The notes under the pieces were generated by a model, which had not been told where the DNA came from, did no database searches, and was given only the letters and a program-made list of their open reading frames with translations. Below are positions 21,039 through 30,934 of a DNA stretch of 64,000 nt, piece by piece. How positions within the stretch are numbered: the stretch's first letter is position 1; the number at the start of each line of letters is the position of its first letter. Source of the DNA: Corydoras sp. C115 (taxonomy: Eukaryota; Chordata; Actinopteri; Siluriformes; Callichthyidae). Position numbers and translations under genes: made by a program. Location: assembly GCA_019802505.1 (NCBI GenBank), contig JAFMOC010000386.1, positions 752,001 through 816,000 of the forward strand. Direction: 5' to 3'.

Positions 21039-22316
21039 TTTATTCAGGTCAAATGAACAAGTTACAACATTGAAGATAGCATTGCTAGAACCCAAATTGT
21101 TCAGCCTCAGCCTTTAACAGAACTAGAAAATCCTGGTGAAACAGGAGCACCACTGGATGTTCCTGGTGTATTAAAGTTGAGCTGGTTACTAGGAATCCTT
21201 ACAGCAGGGGTCTGTGCATAAGGAGAACTTGCCTGGGAGTTCGGCCCCGGCCCAAAATTGAAACTGCTTGTGGCTCCTGGAAGGGAAAAGGACACCCTGG
21301 AAGGACCACTGCTCAGAGGTTTGGGCTGGACAACAGGACTAACAGATGCACAGATTGTGAAGATCCAGTAGATGACCAGGTGAGAGGACCTTTGGTAGAA
21401 ACCAAACCAGAACACCCAGACTTGGTAAAAGTAGGAGACCAGTAGGAAGCGGTCAGCTTGAGGTTACAGAAGCAGGAAGTCTTGAGGTTTGGCTTAGGGA
21501 TAAAGCTCCAGCAGCAGAGTTTGATGTGGAGATAACAGATATTTGGAAAGCTGAACTTGGACCAGTACTCTGGAACATGGCATCAGCTGATGGCGTGGCA
21601 GCTTGGCTCAAAGATGCATAAAGGTTAGTGGTACCCATGCAGGTGGAGTCACAAATCCATGGTGGAGAAAAGCCAGGAGGCATTACCTTATACCAGTTGC
21701 TAGAGCCTGAGGATGTAGCTCCTGGCAAAACTTGTCCAGAGCTCTGAAAGCGTTGGAATTGGGTTGAGACAGAGCTTGCCTGGTGGGGTTGGGCATCCCA
21801 GCTAGGTTAAGTCCCCTGAGCAGTAGTATACAAATTTGCCACATTGCCAGATGCAGGAACAGGTCTTATTAGTTGAGCCTGAACTGCAGTGGAAGGCTGA
21901 GCTTGGCTGGTTGACACACCCTGAACCTGTGAAGGAACCCCTGAGACAGAATGATCATAGCTCTGTTGCAGAGATGGAAAAGCTGATAGATGTGATCCTG
22001 CTTGAGGTGAGGAATGAGACACCTGGGGCCAAGTTCCTGAACCCTGTACTGTTTGAGGAACTGAAGGTTAGGCCTTGTGATACAGGAAGCACCCATTGTC
22101 CTAAAGAACCAAACCAGCTAGAACCACTTGCAGACTGATCATAGTGCTGTTGCAGAGCTGGAGAAGCAGATACACTTGATTCAGGTTAAGGCGAGGACAG
22201 AGGTACCTGGGTCCAATGTCCTGACATCTGGACAGTTTGAGGTACTGTGCCAGCACCTTGCCAGTAATAAGCAGGCTTTTGATTCCAGACTACAAATAGA
22301 AAGGGGGTGGCTAAAA

Positions 22317-22347
<31 letters not shown>

Positions 22348-22456
22348 CACATACATACAAAAAAGAAAAAACCCTCCATTTAACCATTTGTTAAACTTAC
22401 CAGCAAGGCCACTTGAATCTCTCCAGATCAGTACAGTCAAGAATGATAAGAGAACC
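21039..22456 (-). pseudogene. Decayed Ser/Gln/Pro-rich secreted protein gene
   Basis: Not assigned to a named family. A signal-peptide-like exon lies at 22402-22456 (LLSFLTVLIW, with a good GT donor). The next exon starts near 22291 (VWNQKPAYYWQ) after a pyrimidine/TA-rich intron. It then encodes two imperfect tandem units of about 45 codons that include VPQTVQ, SG.W.QV and LQQ.YD. Ser/Gln/Ala/Pro-rich segments follow (about 21807-22022, 21453-21728, 21107-21415), ending in GFSSSVKG, a stop at about 21107 and AATAAA near 21041. Stops between the blocks (for example CAA-type codons to TAA in the first repeat unit) and frame changes show decay. The composition and its position among ZP genes suggest an egg-coat component, but no ZP module is visible. 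Confidence 0.5.
22317..22360. repeat. (CA)n(TA)n microsatellite
   Basis: A compound dinucleotide repeat within the first intron of the decayed S/Q/P-rich gene. Confidence 0.95.
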
Positions 22457-23145
22457 CTGAAACAACAAACATTTTAGAGTTAATGCCCAAGGAAACAGCT
22501 AAAGTTTTACAACATCCTTCAGAACCTCAACAGCTGCTCATGAGACCAAACCACTGCTCTAGAACAGAAGACATTTGCTTTTAGCTTTGGTTGATCTCTT
22601 TTAAGAAGACAGAAATTTCACCTTAACAAGATCATGTGATTGGATCAGCTGAGACTAATTATTCTCTTAATCTGCAGAGTTTTAGAATCCACATTTCTTT
22701 CTCTGAACTACATTAAGGAGCTGCTTCTGTAGTGGCTCAGTATTAGTTTAAGTTAGAATTGTTCAAGTGTTTTATCAATAGAAATCCATTATTGGCTCAT
22801 GTGCTTCACTGAAAATAAGACCTTTAAATTTACTTTATTCAAATCTTTGTATAGAAAATAGAATTTCTTTCTAATTTTTATTTTTACTAATGGAATCAAG
22901 TTATTTAAATTATATTGACTTAATATTTTATAAATTTTTTTTTTACTGTAAAATGAAGTCATCATGTAATATTAAAGTGATTTGATCATGTAACGGAGAC
23001 CAGATTAACACTAACTTCATTTCTTAATGTCAATATGATGTGTATTTTGCAACTATAGCTTTTTAATTATGTAAGAAAGCTGAGCTAGTTTGTTTTCAAC
23101 TTTCTGCAAAACATCTATAGAACTATATTGTACATTAAGCGAGTG
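22457..23145. other. Spacer upstream of the S/Q/P-rich pseudogene
   Basis: AT-rich; probably the former promoter side of that gene. No other gene or repeat was recognised. Confidence 0.5.
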
Positions 23146-23697
23146 TTATGGTGACCGCACAAAGCGGGACAGTCACTCAATTTCGTTACTTTTCACGCAT
23201 CCCGCAAATTGAGAGGTTGTCCCGCATTGTTATTGAAAGTCCAACTGCAGTTTTGAAATGCATGTTTTATAATCTGCCATTGGACGGCTGTGTTGTCTGT
23301 TATTGGGCAAGAGGTGGGCTGTTTGAATGTCAACCAATGGGGAACGCGGACGCAGGTTAAGGGCGCGCCTACCAACACAAACAATACCAATCAGCTCAGA
23401 GCAGCACCGGCATGTAGCACGAGATATGGAGGAAAGGGAGGTTAACACGACCCTACAGCTGAAAAATGAAAATACAGCTACAACAAAGACTGAGAAACTA
23501 TCCACCCCTGAGTGAAACCAGTGTAAGGCGAGTCTGTGTTTTGTGTGATGGTTTTTCTGTTTCATACGGAGGTCAATACGACGTGAAACGACACAGACAA
23601 TGCGAGACTCACAAAAAACATGTTGCTCAAAAGGAGGTTTCCCAGTCTATGCATGCGTTCCTGCTAAAACCCAATCAAGATTCAAACATGTTTTAAT
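23146..23697 (+). pseudogene. hAT transposon 5' fragment with BED-type zinc finger
   Basis: The left end (GTGACC..CACAAAGCGGGACAGTCAC) matches the inverse of 46890-46965. After about 330 bp of leader, a short frame near 23540-23690 encodes CVLCDGFSVSYGGQYDVKRH followed by C-x-T-H-K-K-H. This is a Cys2/His zinc-finger of the BED/TTF type found at the N-terminus of hAT transposases. The frame stops at 23695 and no catalytic RNase-H-fold or dimerisation domain follows, so it is a truncated relic. Confidence 0.6.
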
Positions 23698-23792
23698 TTG
23701 AGAAACACTGAAATTGTATGAAAGCTATGTTTACTATGTTTTCTTATGTTAGAGAAAGGTACATTTAAATAAGTTATATGTTATATATACAC

Positions 23793-24204
23793 TAGGGGTG
23801 AGCTGCAATATTCGCTGATTCAACGATTTGATTCGGAGAACCGTAGTCGACTATGAACCTCATAGTCGAATGTACCATTTTGACCACATGGGGGTGTCCA
23901 TGGCTGCTGCTAAGCATTAGTTTTTACATGAAATGTCTTTGTTTTCGTTATATATATATAGCCTTTTGTCAAATAAAATCATCCTAATTTCTAGAAAAAA
24001 AAGAAAAAACAAAAACAAAAAAAAAAAAGGTTTTCCTTTGTTAGAAAAACAAGTAAAATATATTTAAAAAAAATCTTTTTTAAAAACTACGCTTATAGCG
24101 CCATCTTGTGGTGAAATTTTAACTGATTCGACTATCAGTCGACTATAGGGAAAATCTGACGAATCAGATTAGACTACGAAAATATGTAGTTGAATACAGC
24201 CCTA
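23793..24204. mobile_element. hAT-like MITE, copy 2 (8-bp TSD ATATACAC)
   Basis: This 412-bp element has ends TAGGGGTG and AGCCCTA and perfect duplications at 23785-23792 and 24205-24212. It is the inverse of the element at 2698-3064, with an expanded A-rich centre (24000-24060). Confidence 0.92.
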
Positions 24205-24297
24205 ATATACACATACTCACATACTGTTTGAAAGAATACAGGAAAGTCATACCCTTTATAAAGCACATTAAAGAACTCTCTGTTCTGTTTAATTGTA

Positions 24298-24335
24298 CAC
24301 ACACACACACTCACACACACACACACACACACACA
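24298..24335. repeat. (CA)n microsatellite
   Basis: CA repeats with one TC interruption. It adjoins the inverted copy (24346-24425) of the repeat at 198-280. Confidence 0.95.
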
Positions 24336-24345
24336 GTTATTTTAT

Positions 24346-24425
24346 TCTACCTTGATGTCCCACTTTGTCCCACACAAAGTCTTTGGCCCACATCTGGTGA
24401 ATTTGAATCTGATCACCCAAGCAAG
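24346..24425 (-). repeat. Inverted copy of the 198-280 repeat
   Basis: The inverse complement reads GGGTGATCAGATTCAAATTC and continues as in the first copy. Both end at a dinucleotide tract. Confidence 0.5.
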
Positions 24426-24666
24426 TGTGTATATTATGGAGGCATCACGCCCCTTACACATTCCATCAAAGACCGAACACACAAACCCGGATCCAGAAAA
24501 AGATGACGTGAGGACTTAAGCATTGATTTACTGTCTTTATATTTGAGGCCAATCTCAAAGGAGAGGATTCTGACATGAAGTTTAATGTAAAGTTATATAA
24601 GATCTACTACAAAACATTTTAGTGCCATTTTATCCTTACACTAACAGAAAGGTAAAGTTAAAGGGT

Positions 24667-24738
24667 AGCGTTGGCCAGAAATTGAACCCATGTGAACTGT
24701 TTGGAAGGCAGCTATGTTAATCACTATACCACCAACAC
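24667..24738 (-). tRNA. tRNA-Gly(TCC)-like sequence, probably a pseudogene
   Basis: On the minus strand the 72-nt segment has a fully paired acceptor stem (one G-T), box A TGGTATAGTGATTAACAT and an anticodon loop with TCC (CTTCCAA). The T arm is damaged (GGTTCAATTTCTGG). It closely follows eukaryotic tRNA-Gly(TCC) layout; the damaged T stem suggests it is not functional. Confidence 0.65.
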
Positions 24739-25215
24739 CTGCTGTTTGTTCAGCCATGAATGATGAAGTCTGATTCAGCATCATAGAACTGAAGTCTGTT
24801 CTGGATTCTCCTAACAATCACTCCTATTCCATAATAATAATGCAATAAGTTATAAGAGGGTGTGCATTATTGTGAATAATCACAATAAAGAGGAGTTATT
24901 AGTCATGATGAATAGCGGAGTACAGTTACACATCTTTCCCATGATTTTTTCATAATAATACACAACCCTGAGTGCCTTATTGCTTTTATAAAACATAACA
25001 AAAAAGTTTGATTCACGAAATAGTTCATTGAAAGCAAAATCACTAATAAAATGGTTTTCCATGAGTTTATCCAGTCCGTTTTTTAAAATGAAGGCTGATT
25101 GTTAGAAAGTAAACTGAGCTAAATTCCCTCAACACAAGCTTATCTGCAGAGTTGATGTGTTACATGACCTTCATCTGCAATTTACTCCTTAATTTTTATT
25201 TTTCTTAAACATTTA
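24739..25215. other. Spacer, nothing recognised
   Basis: AT-rich with only short spurious ORFs. A 23-bp piece (ACACAAGCTTATCTGCAGAGTTG) recurs near 41797. Confidence 0.55.
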
Positions 25216-25381
25216 AAGCAGGGGGCGCTATCGAGCATCTATGGAGTAAGACGCAGTCTTGGTTGCTCCTGCCGATCTTGCCGTTATTTATGATTTAATT
25301 GCACATTCAAGTTCCATTTTTCTGCTTTATTTTACCCCCGTAAGTTTATTGTGTTACTTTTGTTGGAAAAATTAACTTTCA

Positions 25382-26299
25382 GTGTCTGACATGGCTGCAA
25401 AAGATATTAAAACTCGCAGTACTGTTCAGACTCGATTGCGGCCTACTGCACAATCTCCGACCGCGACTTCAAGTGAGCCAGCGGTTTCTGCTGGAGTTTC
25501 CTCAGCACACACCAACCCTGACATCGCTACTCTCAAATTAGAGCTGCTGGATTCACTGAGGAAAGACATCGCGGAGATTTTTAAAAAAGAGCTCCAGGAA
25601 ACACTCGGAGATGTCCTGTCCTCTATAAAGTCGGACCTGAACGCGGTGAAGACACAGTTAGCTTCTGATAAAGCTGCTATTAATGCCACTGTGTCTGACA
25701 TTAAAAACACAGTCGGAGAGATGGAGCACGCGCTCGTCGTGTGCTCCGATGACATCTCGGAGATGAAGGCGTCTATAAAGTCTCTCACCGCACAGGTATA
25801 TAAACTAGAGAATAAATGTGAGGATTTGGAGTCCAGGTCACGCCGAAATAACGTCCGGATAGTGGGGGTACCAGAGGGCCCTGACAGCTGTACCACCTCT
25901 GCTGTAGCCATCATGCTGAAGGATGCGTTCGCTTTGGAAAAGGAGCCGCTATTGGACCAATCTCATCGAACCCTCCAACCCAAACCCAAGCCAGGTGATC
26001 GTCCACGGGCCATTGTGTGTAGGTTCCACTATCACAGTGATTGTGTGGACATTTTGCGCCACGCCAGAGAGATTAAAGTTGGAGATTTAACCATTTCGGT
26101 CTTTCCTGATTACACTGCTAAGGTGGCTCGGGCTCGAGCTGCTTTTAATGATGTCAGACGGAAACTTCAGGACATTGGTGGTGTTCGGTTTGGACTAATT
26201 TATCCAGCGCGGCTCCGAATTTCGCATAACGGTACTGAAAAAGATTTTGTTTCAGCGGAAGAAGCCAACACATATATTAAAACTTTGACCACTAGGTGA
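25382..26299 (+). CDS. LINE-1-type ORF1 protein (coiled coil + RRM)
   Basis: An intact 305-aa protein. The N-terminus is Ser/Thr-rich and disordered. Heptad-like coiled coil spans about residues 50-155 (for example LKLELLDSLRKDIAEIFKKEL and EMKASIKSLTAQVYKLENK). The RRM-like nucleic-acid-binding core starts at NNVRIVGVPEG (about 162-172), and a basic C-terminal domain ends at 305. In L1 elements ORF1p forms trimers that coat the RNA and act as nucleic-acid chaperones during target-primed reverse transcription. A second in-frame Met is at codon 4. It remains open although the companion ORF2 is broken, so activity in trans is formally possible but unproven. Confidence 0.9.
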   Translation: MSDMAAKDIKTRSTVQTRLRPTAQSPTATSSEPAVSAGVSSAHTNPDIATLKLELLDSLRKDIAEIFKKELQETLGDVLSSIKSDLNAVKTQLASDKAAINATVSDIKNTVGEMEHALVVCSDDISEMKASIKSLTAQVYKLENKCEDLESRSRRNNVRIVGVPEGPDSCTTSAVAIMLKDAFALEKEPLLDQSHRTLQPKPKPGDRPRAIVCRFHYHSDCVDILRHAREIKVGDLTISVFPDYTAKVARARAAFNDVRRKLQDIGGVRFGLIYPARLRISHNGTEKDFVSAEEANTYIKTLTTR

Positions 26300-27052
26300 A
26301 CTCCAACCTTTTCCGAGGTTAAGGTTATACTGTTTTTTTTAACGCTGACGTTAACTGTTATTGTTTTTATACAAATATTAGTTTTTTAATTGATTGGATT
26401 TTTTATACTGTTCTTTTTGTATAACATATTTTTTCTTGTTAAAGTGTTCATCTCTTGGTTTGAAAATAGGGGTTTTATTTTAAATGTAATACATTATTAA
26501 CTCGCTTTTAGTGCATAATATTGTATTATGGTAAAATCCGTGGGAATGTCCTTTTCTCTCTTTCTCTTCTTTTATCTCTCTCTTCCACTTTTTCTTCTGC
26601 GTAGTCCCCGTGTTGCTTCACACTAATGTGAGCAGCTTTTTGTTACTATAGGAAGCACTGCTGTCTCCTTTGTTTTTGTTTTTTCTTCTTTTGGGTTTAT
26701 GGAGACTTTGGGTGTGTTAATGTTTGGGGGTACTTTGGGGGGAGGGCGTCCCGTCTCTGCTCACCGCGACCATCTGAGTTTTTGTTTTCTCATTTATTTA
26801 CTGTAAATGGTTGATGCCAATAGTGGTCTCAGCATAGCTGGGTCAGGCACACATCTCAGATTTATTAGTTGGAATGTTAGAGGTATGGGTAACCCTGTTA
26901 AACGGTCCAGGGTCTTTGCACATTTAAAAAGACTAACTTCTGATGTAGTTTTTTTACAGGAGACTCACCTTCGCACTAAAGATCAACACAGGTTATATTG
27001 TCCTTGGGTGAGTCAGGTCTTCCACTCAAATTTGAATTCGAAGTCTAGGGGC

Positions 27053-27533
27053 TGTTACGGTCGTGAGACCGGGCGAGGAGGATTCGCTACTCGGAGATAC
27101 GAGCACAGACGTGAGTACAGTCTCAAAAACGGTTTATTTTCCCAACAATAAAACGTGGTGAAGACAACACACAACGCAGGATCGGTAATGCAGGGCGAGC
27201 GGTGATGACGTAGGTGGGAAGGCGTACAAACAGTCCAGGAGACTAGGGAAGTGCACTCGACGAAGTGAAGACGGCGGGGCGAACTGCACACACAAACACA
27301 GAGACAGCAAAACGGGCAAGGTAACAGAATCACAGAAGGCTGGTAGTATCTTGGCTAGACAAGGGCTTGGCACAAGACAAACTGGCGGAGACGAAAGGGC
27401 GTGCAGGGTATATATAGCCAAACGTAATAGTGCCCAGGTGCGCGTGATTACGGGGGCGTGAACACAGAACAAAACCCACACCACGTGACCAAAACAAACC
27501 AACCCACACCACGTGACTAAAACAACCGTGTCA
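27053..27533 (-). repeat. Gypsy 3' LTR
   Basis: 481 bp, ends TG..CA. It contains a TATATATA box near 27410 and AATAAA (minus strand) near 27135. Confidence 0.95.
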
Positions 27534-27547
27534 TTACCCCCCCCTCA
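27534..27547 (-). promoter_or_regulatory. Polypurine tract of the Gypsy element
   Basis: A G-run immediately upstream of the 3' LTR on the minus strand, the expected plus-strand priming site. Confidence 0.8.
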
Positions 27548-30500
27548 ACGGGTGCCTCCCGGCGCCCTAAATGGCTTGTCCGGGAAGCGACGGTGGAATT
27601 CGGCGATGAGGGACGGGTCCAGGATGGCCGCCCGGGGAACCCAGGAGCGCTCCTCCGGGCCGTAGCCCTTCCAGTCCACCAGGAACTGGATTCCCCGGCC
27701 ACGGCGTCGGGAGTCCAGCAAGCGGTGAACGGTATACGCGGGTTGTCCATCAATCAGGCGGGGGGCTGGGGCTTGGCGGGGTGGGGGGTTGAGCGGGGAG
27801 TGAACAACGGGCTTGATCAGGGAGACATGGAAGGTGGGGTGGACACGCATGGACCGGGGGAGATGGAGGCGGACTGCTGCAGGGCCGATGATGCGGGTGA
27901 TGGGGAAGGGGCCGATGAAACGGGGGCTCATTTTGCGTGACTCAGTTCTTAGGGGAATGCTTTTAGTGGAGAGCCAGACGAGCTGCCCCACTCTGTAGCT
28001 GGGGGCCAGGCGACGTCTGCGGTTGGCGGTGGCGACGGACGTGGCCTGGGCTTGGCGGAGCGCTAGCAGGGTGTTCTTCCACGTCCGGCGGCAACGGCGG
28101 ATGTGCAGGTTTACAGAGGGCACGGAGACTTTGGCCTGGTCCTCCGGAAACAGAGGGGGTTGGTAGCCCAGGGCGACCTCGAACGGGGATCTCCCAGTGG
28201 CGGAGCTGCGCGCGGTGTTGATGGCGTATTCGACCCAAGCCAGGTTCTCGCTCCAACGCTCAGGGTGCTGGGCAGAAACGCAGCGCAGGGTGGTCTCCAC
28301 CACTTGGTTGGCCTTTTCCGCTTGCCCGTTGGACTGGGGGTGGCTACCAGAAGAGAGAGAGATTTCAGTCCCGAAGAACTTGTGGAAGGCTCTCCATACC
28401 TGGGAGATGAATTGGGGTCCCCGGTCCGAGACGATATCCAGGGGTATACCGTATATCCGGAAGACTTGTTCAAAGCATAGCTTGGCGGTTTCTAAAGCAG
28501 AAGGAAGCTTGGACAAGGCGATCAAACGTACAGATTTTGAGAAGCGGTCAATTATGGTGAGTATGACTGTATTACCCCTGGAATTCGGTAGTCCGGTGAC
28601 GAAGTCCAAGGCTATGTGGGACCAGGGACGCCCAGGTATGGAGAGCGGTTGGAGTAGACCAGCGGGGGACTGATGTGAAGCCTTGTTGCGGGCGCAGGTG
28701 GTACATGCGGCGACGAACTGCCTGACATCAGCTGCCAACGAGGGCCACCAGAACCGACGCCTGATGAGATCCTCGGTGCGCGCTCTTCCTGGGTGACATG
28801 CCCAGCGGGACTCTTGGCCCCACTTGAGCACAGCAGTGCGGGCGGCAGCGGGCACGAAGGTCCGATTGGGTGGTCCCAGCCCTGGGTCCGGGTCCTTAGC
28901 CAGCTCCCGTTCCACGATTCGCCGTACCTCCCAGGAGACGCCTGCAACAATAAGACTGGGAGGGAGAATCGTTTCGGTCTTACCCCCTTCCTCCTCGTCC
29001 GAGAAGAGGCGTGACAGGGCATCGGGCTTTGCGTTCCGTGTGCCGGGGCGATAAGACAGGGTGAAATTGAACCGACCAAAGAACAGGGCCCACCGAGCCT
29101 GACGGGAGTTCAGGCGTTTGGCTGACTGGATGTAGGCCAAGTTCTTATGGTCGGTCCAAACCACAAATGGCTGAGCTGCCCCCTCCAGCCAGTGGCGCCA
29201 CTCCTCCAACGCAAGCTTGACCGCTAGCAGCTCGCGGTTCCCCACGTCATAGTTCCTCTCTGCCGCCGACAACTTCCTGGAAAAGAAGGCACATGGGTGA
29301 AAGCGGCCCTCTGTCTTCTGTGAAAGGACGGCTCCCACTCCAGCGCCTGATGCGTCGACCTCCACGACGAATTGTTTGGTGGGGTCGGGTTGGACCAGGA
29401 TGGGAGCGGAGGTGAAGCGGGCCTTGAGCACGTCCATGGCGTCCTGAGCCTTCTGGTTCCAGCTAAATTTCAGTTTCGTGGACGTGAGGGCGGAGAGAGG
29501 TGCGGTGATGCTGCTATAGTCTTTAATGAAGCGACGGTAGAAGTTGGCGAACCCCAGGAATCGCTGAAGTTCGGTTCTGGTGGTGGGAGTCTGCCAGTCG
29601 CTGATGGCCCTGATCTTCTCCGGATCGGGTCGCACCGCCCCAGGGGACAGGATGAACCCCAGGAAGGAGACCGACCTCTGGTGGAAGCAACACTTCTCCG
29701 CTTTAATGAACAGACGATTCTGGAGGAGACGACTTAGCACCATACGTACGTGGCGGACGTGCTCGCAGGGCGTCCTGGAGAAGATGAGGATATCATCCAG
29801 GTAGACGAACGCGAATCTATCCAGGAAGTCCCGCAACACATCATTCACCAAGGACTGGAAGACGGCCGGGGCGTTCTTGAGGCCGAAGGGGACCACGCGG
29901 TACTGGTAGTGGCCGCTGGGGGTGTTGAATGCCGTCTTCCATTCATCCCCCTCCCTTATCCGGACCAGGTGGTAGGCATTCCGCAGGTCCAGCTTGGTGA
30001 AGATGGCCGCTCCCTGCAATGACTCAAATACGGAAGATGTTAAAGGCAGAGGGTATTTGTAGGGGACTGTGATGGCGTTTAGTCCCCTGTAGTCGATGCA
30101 GGGACGTAGGGAGCCGTCCTTCTTGGAGACGAAGAAGAACCCGGCCCCTACGGGGGAGGTAGAGGGCTGGATGAGTCCGGTGGCGAGACACTCCGACACG
30201 TACTTCTCCATAGCCTCTCTCTCCGGACGTGACAGTGGGTAGATCCGGCTTGAAGGAAGGGGGGCCCCAGGCAGGAGGTCGATAGCGCAATCGTACGTCC
30301 TGTGGGGCGGGAGCTGGCAGGCCTTGTCCTTGCTGAAGACCTCCCCTAGGTCATGATACTCCTTGGGCACCAAGGAGAGGTCTACAGGGTCAGGGTGGTC
30401 AGGTGGCGGGGTGTTGCTGAGCGGAGCGGCGGCGAGCAGGCAAGAAGAGTGGCAATCAGTTCCCCAGGTCAATATGCGGCCGCGGGCCCAGTCTATATGG

Positions 30501-30934
30501 GGGTTGTGTTTCCGGAGCCAGGGGTATCCCAGGATGACGGGGGCCTCGGGAGACTGGAATACCGAGAAGCAGATTCTCTCCTGATGATTGCCCTCTAGAG
30601 TTAGTCGCGTGGGTGAAGTGCGGTGGGTGATCGGAGACAGCCGTCTACCATCCAGCGCCAAGGTGTCGAGAGGGTGCGCTAGAGGAGAGACAATGAGACC
30701 GTTATGTTTAGCAAAGCCTACGTCTATCAGATTCTCCTCTGCCCCAGAATCTAATAGAACGTATACAGTCACCTGTCTCTCCCGGATGGTGAGCACCGCA
30801 GGGAGGCTGAGTCGCTGCGTTTGGGGTTTTAGTGTGGGACTCGACAGAACCCCAAGTCCTACTGCCGAGTCAGGTCTTTTGGGCGAACCGGGCAGTCTCG
30901 TAGCTGGTGGCTCCCTTCCCCACAATAGAAGCAC
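27545..30934 (-). CDS. Gypsy Pol polyprotein (PR-RT-RNase H-INT-chromodomain)
   Basis: An intact 1129-codon frame. Aspartic protease is at about residue 62 (LLDSGAEEN). RT core follows with YLDD at about 378-381 (FAFVYLDDILIFS). RNase H begins VVEVDASGAG near 530. Integrase has an HHCC zinc domain (about 715-755, CHPGR..CTTCARN) and a DDE core (ALDFVTG, SDRGPQF, GQAEKANQ). A C-terminal chromodomain (about 1066-1120, VHRLLDSRRRGRGIQFLVDWKGY) would tether integration to modified histones. Translation most likely enters by -1 frameshift at 30877-30883 rather than at the first Met, because the pol frame overlaps the end of gag. Complete domains and no stops suggest potential activity. Confidence 0.96.
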   Translation of the reverse strand: MLLLWGREPPATRLPGSPKRPDSAVGLGVLSSPTLKPQTQRLSLPAVLTIRERQVTVYVLLDSGAEENLIDVGFAKHNGLIVSPLAHPLDTLALDGRRLSPITHRTSPTRLTLEGNHQERICFSVFQSPEAPVILGYPWLRKHNPHIDWARGRILTWGTDCHSSCLLAAAPLSNTPPPDHPDPVDLSLVPKEYHDLGEVFSKDKACQLPPHRTYDCAIDLLPGAPLPSSRIYPLSRPEREAMEKYVSECLATGLIQPSTSPVGAGFFFVSKKDGSLRPCIDYRGLNAITVPYKYPLPLTSSVFESLQGAAIFTKLDLRNAYHLVRIREGDEWKTAFNTPSGHYQYRVVPFGLKNAPAVFQSLVNDVLRDFLDRFAFVYLDDILIFSRTPCEHVRHVRMVLSRLLQNRLFIKAEKCCFHQRSVSFLGFILSPGAVRPDPEKIRAISDWQTPTTRTELQRFLGFANFYRRFIKDYSSITAPLSALTSTKLKFSWNQKAQDAMDVLKARFTSAPILVQPDPTKQFVVEVDASGAGVGAVLSQKTEGRFHPCAFFSRKLSAAERNYDVGNRELLAVKLALEEWRHWLEGAAQPFVVWTDHKNLAYIQSAKRLNSRQARWALFFGRFNFTLSYRPGTRNAKPDALSRLFSDEEEGGKTETILPPSLIVAGVSWEVRRIVERELAKDPDPGLGPPNRTFVPAAARTAVLKWGQESRWACHPGRARTEDLIRRRFWWPSLAADVRQFVAACTTCARNKASHQSPAGLLQPLSIPGRPWSHIALDFVTGLPNSRGNTVILTIIDRFSKSVRLIALSKLPSALETAKLCFEQVFRIYGIPLDIVSDRGPQFISQVWRAFHKFFGTEISLSSGSHPQSNGQAEKANQVVETTLRCVSAQHPERWSENLAWVEYAINTARSSATGRSPFEVALGYQPPLFPEDQAKVSVPSVNLHIRRCRRTWKNTLLALRQAQATSVATANRRRRLAPSYRVGQLVWLSTKSIPLRTESRKMSPRFIGPFPITRIIGPAAVRLHLPRSMRVHPTFHVSLIKPVVHSPLNPPPRQAPAPRLIDGQPAYTVHRLLDSRRRGRGIQFLVDWKGYGPEERSWVPRAAILDPSLIAEFHRRFPDKPFRAPGGTR

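Noticed and set aside
25426..25914. 162-aa minus-strand frame
   Set aside because: It is the antisense shadow of LINE ORF1, with serine-rich composition from the complementary codons.
27134..27512. 122-aa minus-strand frame in the Gypsy LTR
   Set aside because: It has no domain, lies wholly in the LTR and is repeated in the other LTR in altered length because of the 8-bp indel.
28612..29079. Frames of 120-160 aa on both strands inside Gypsy pol
   Set aside because: GC-rich shadows of the 1129-codon Pol frame.
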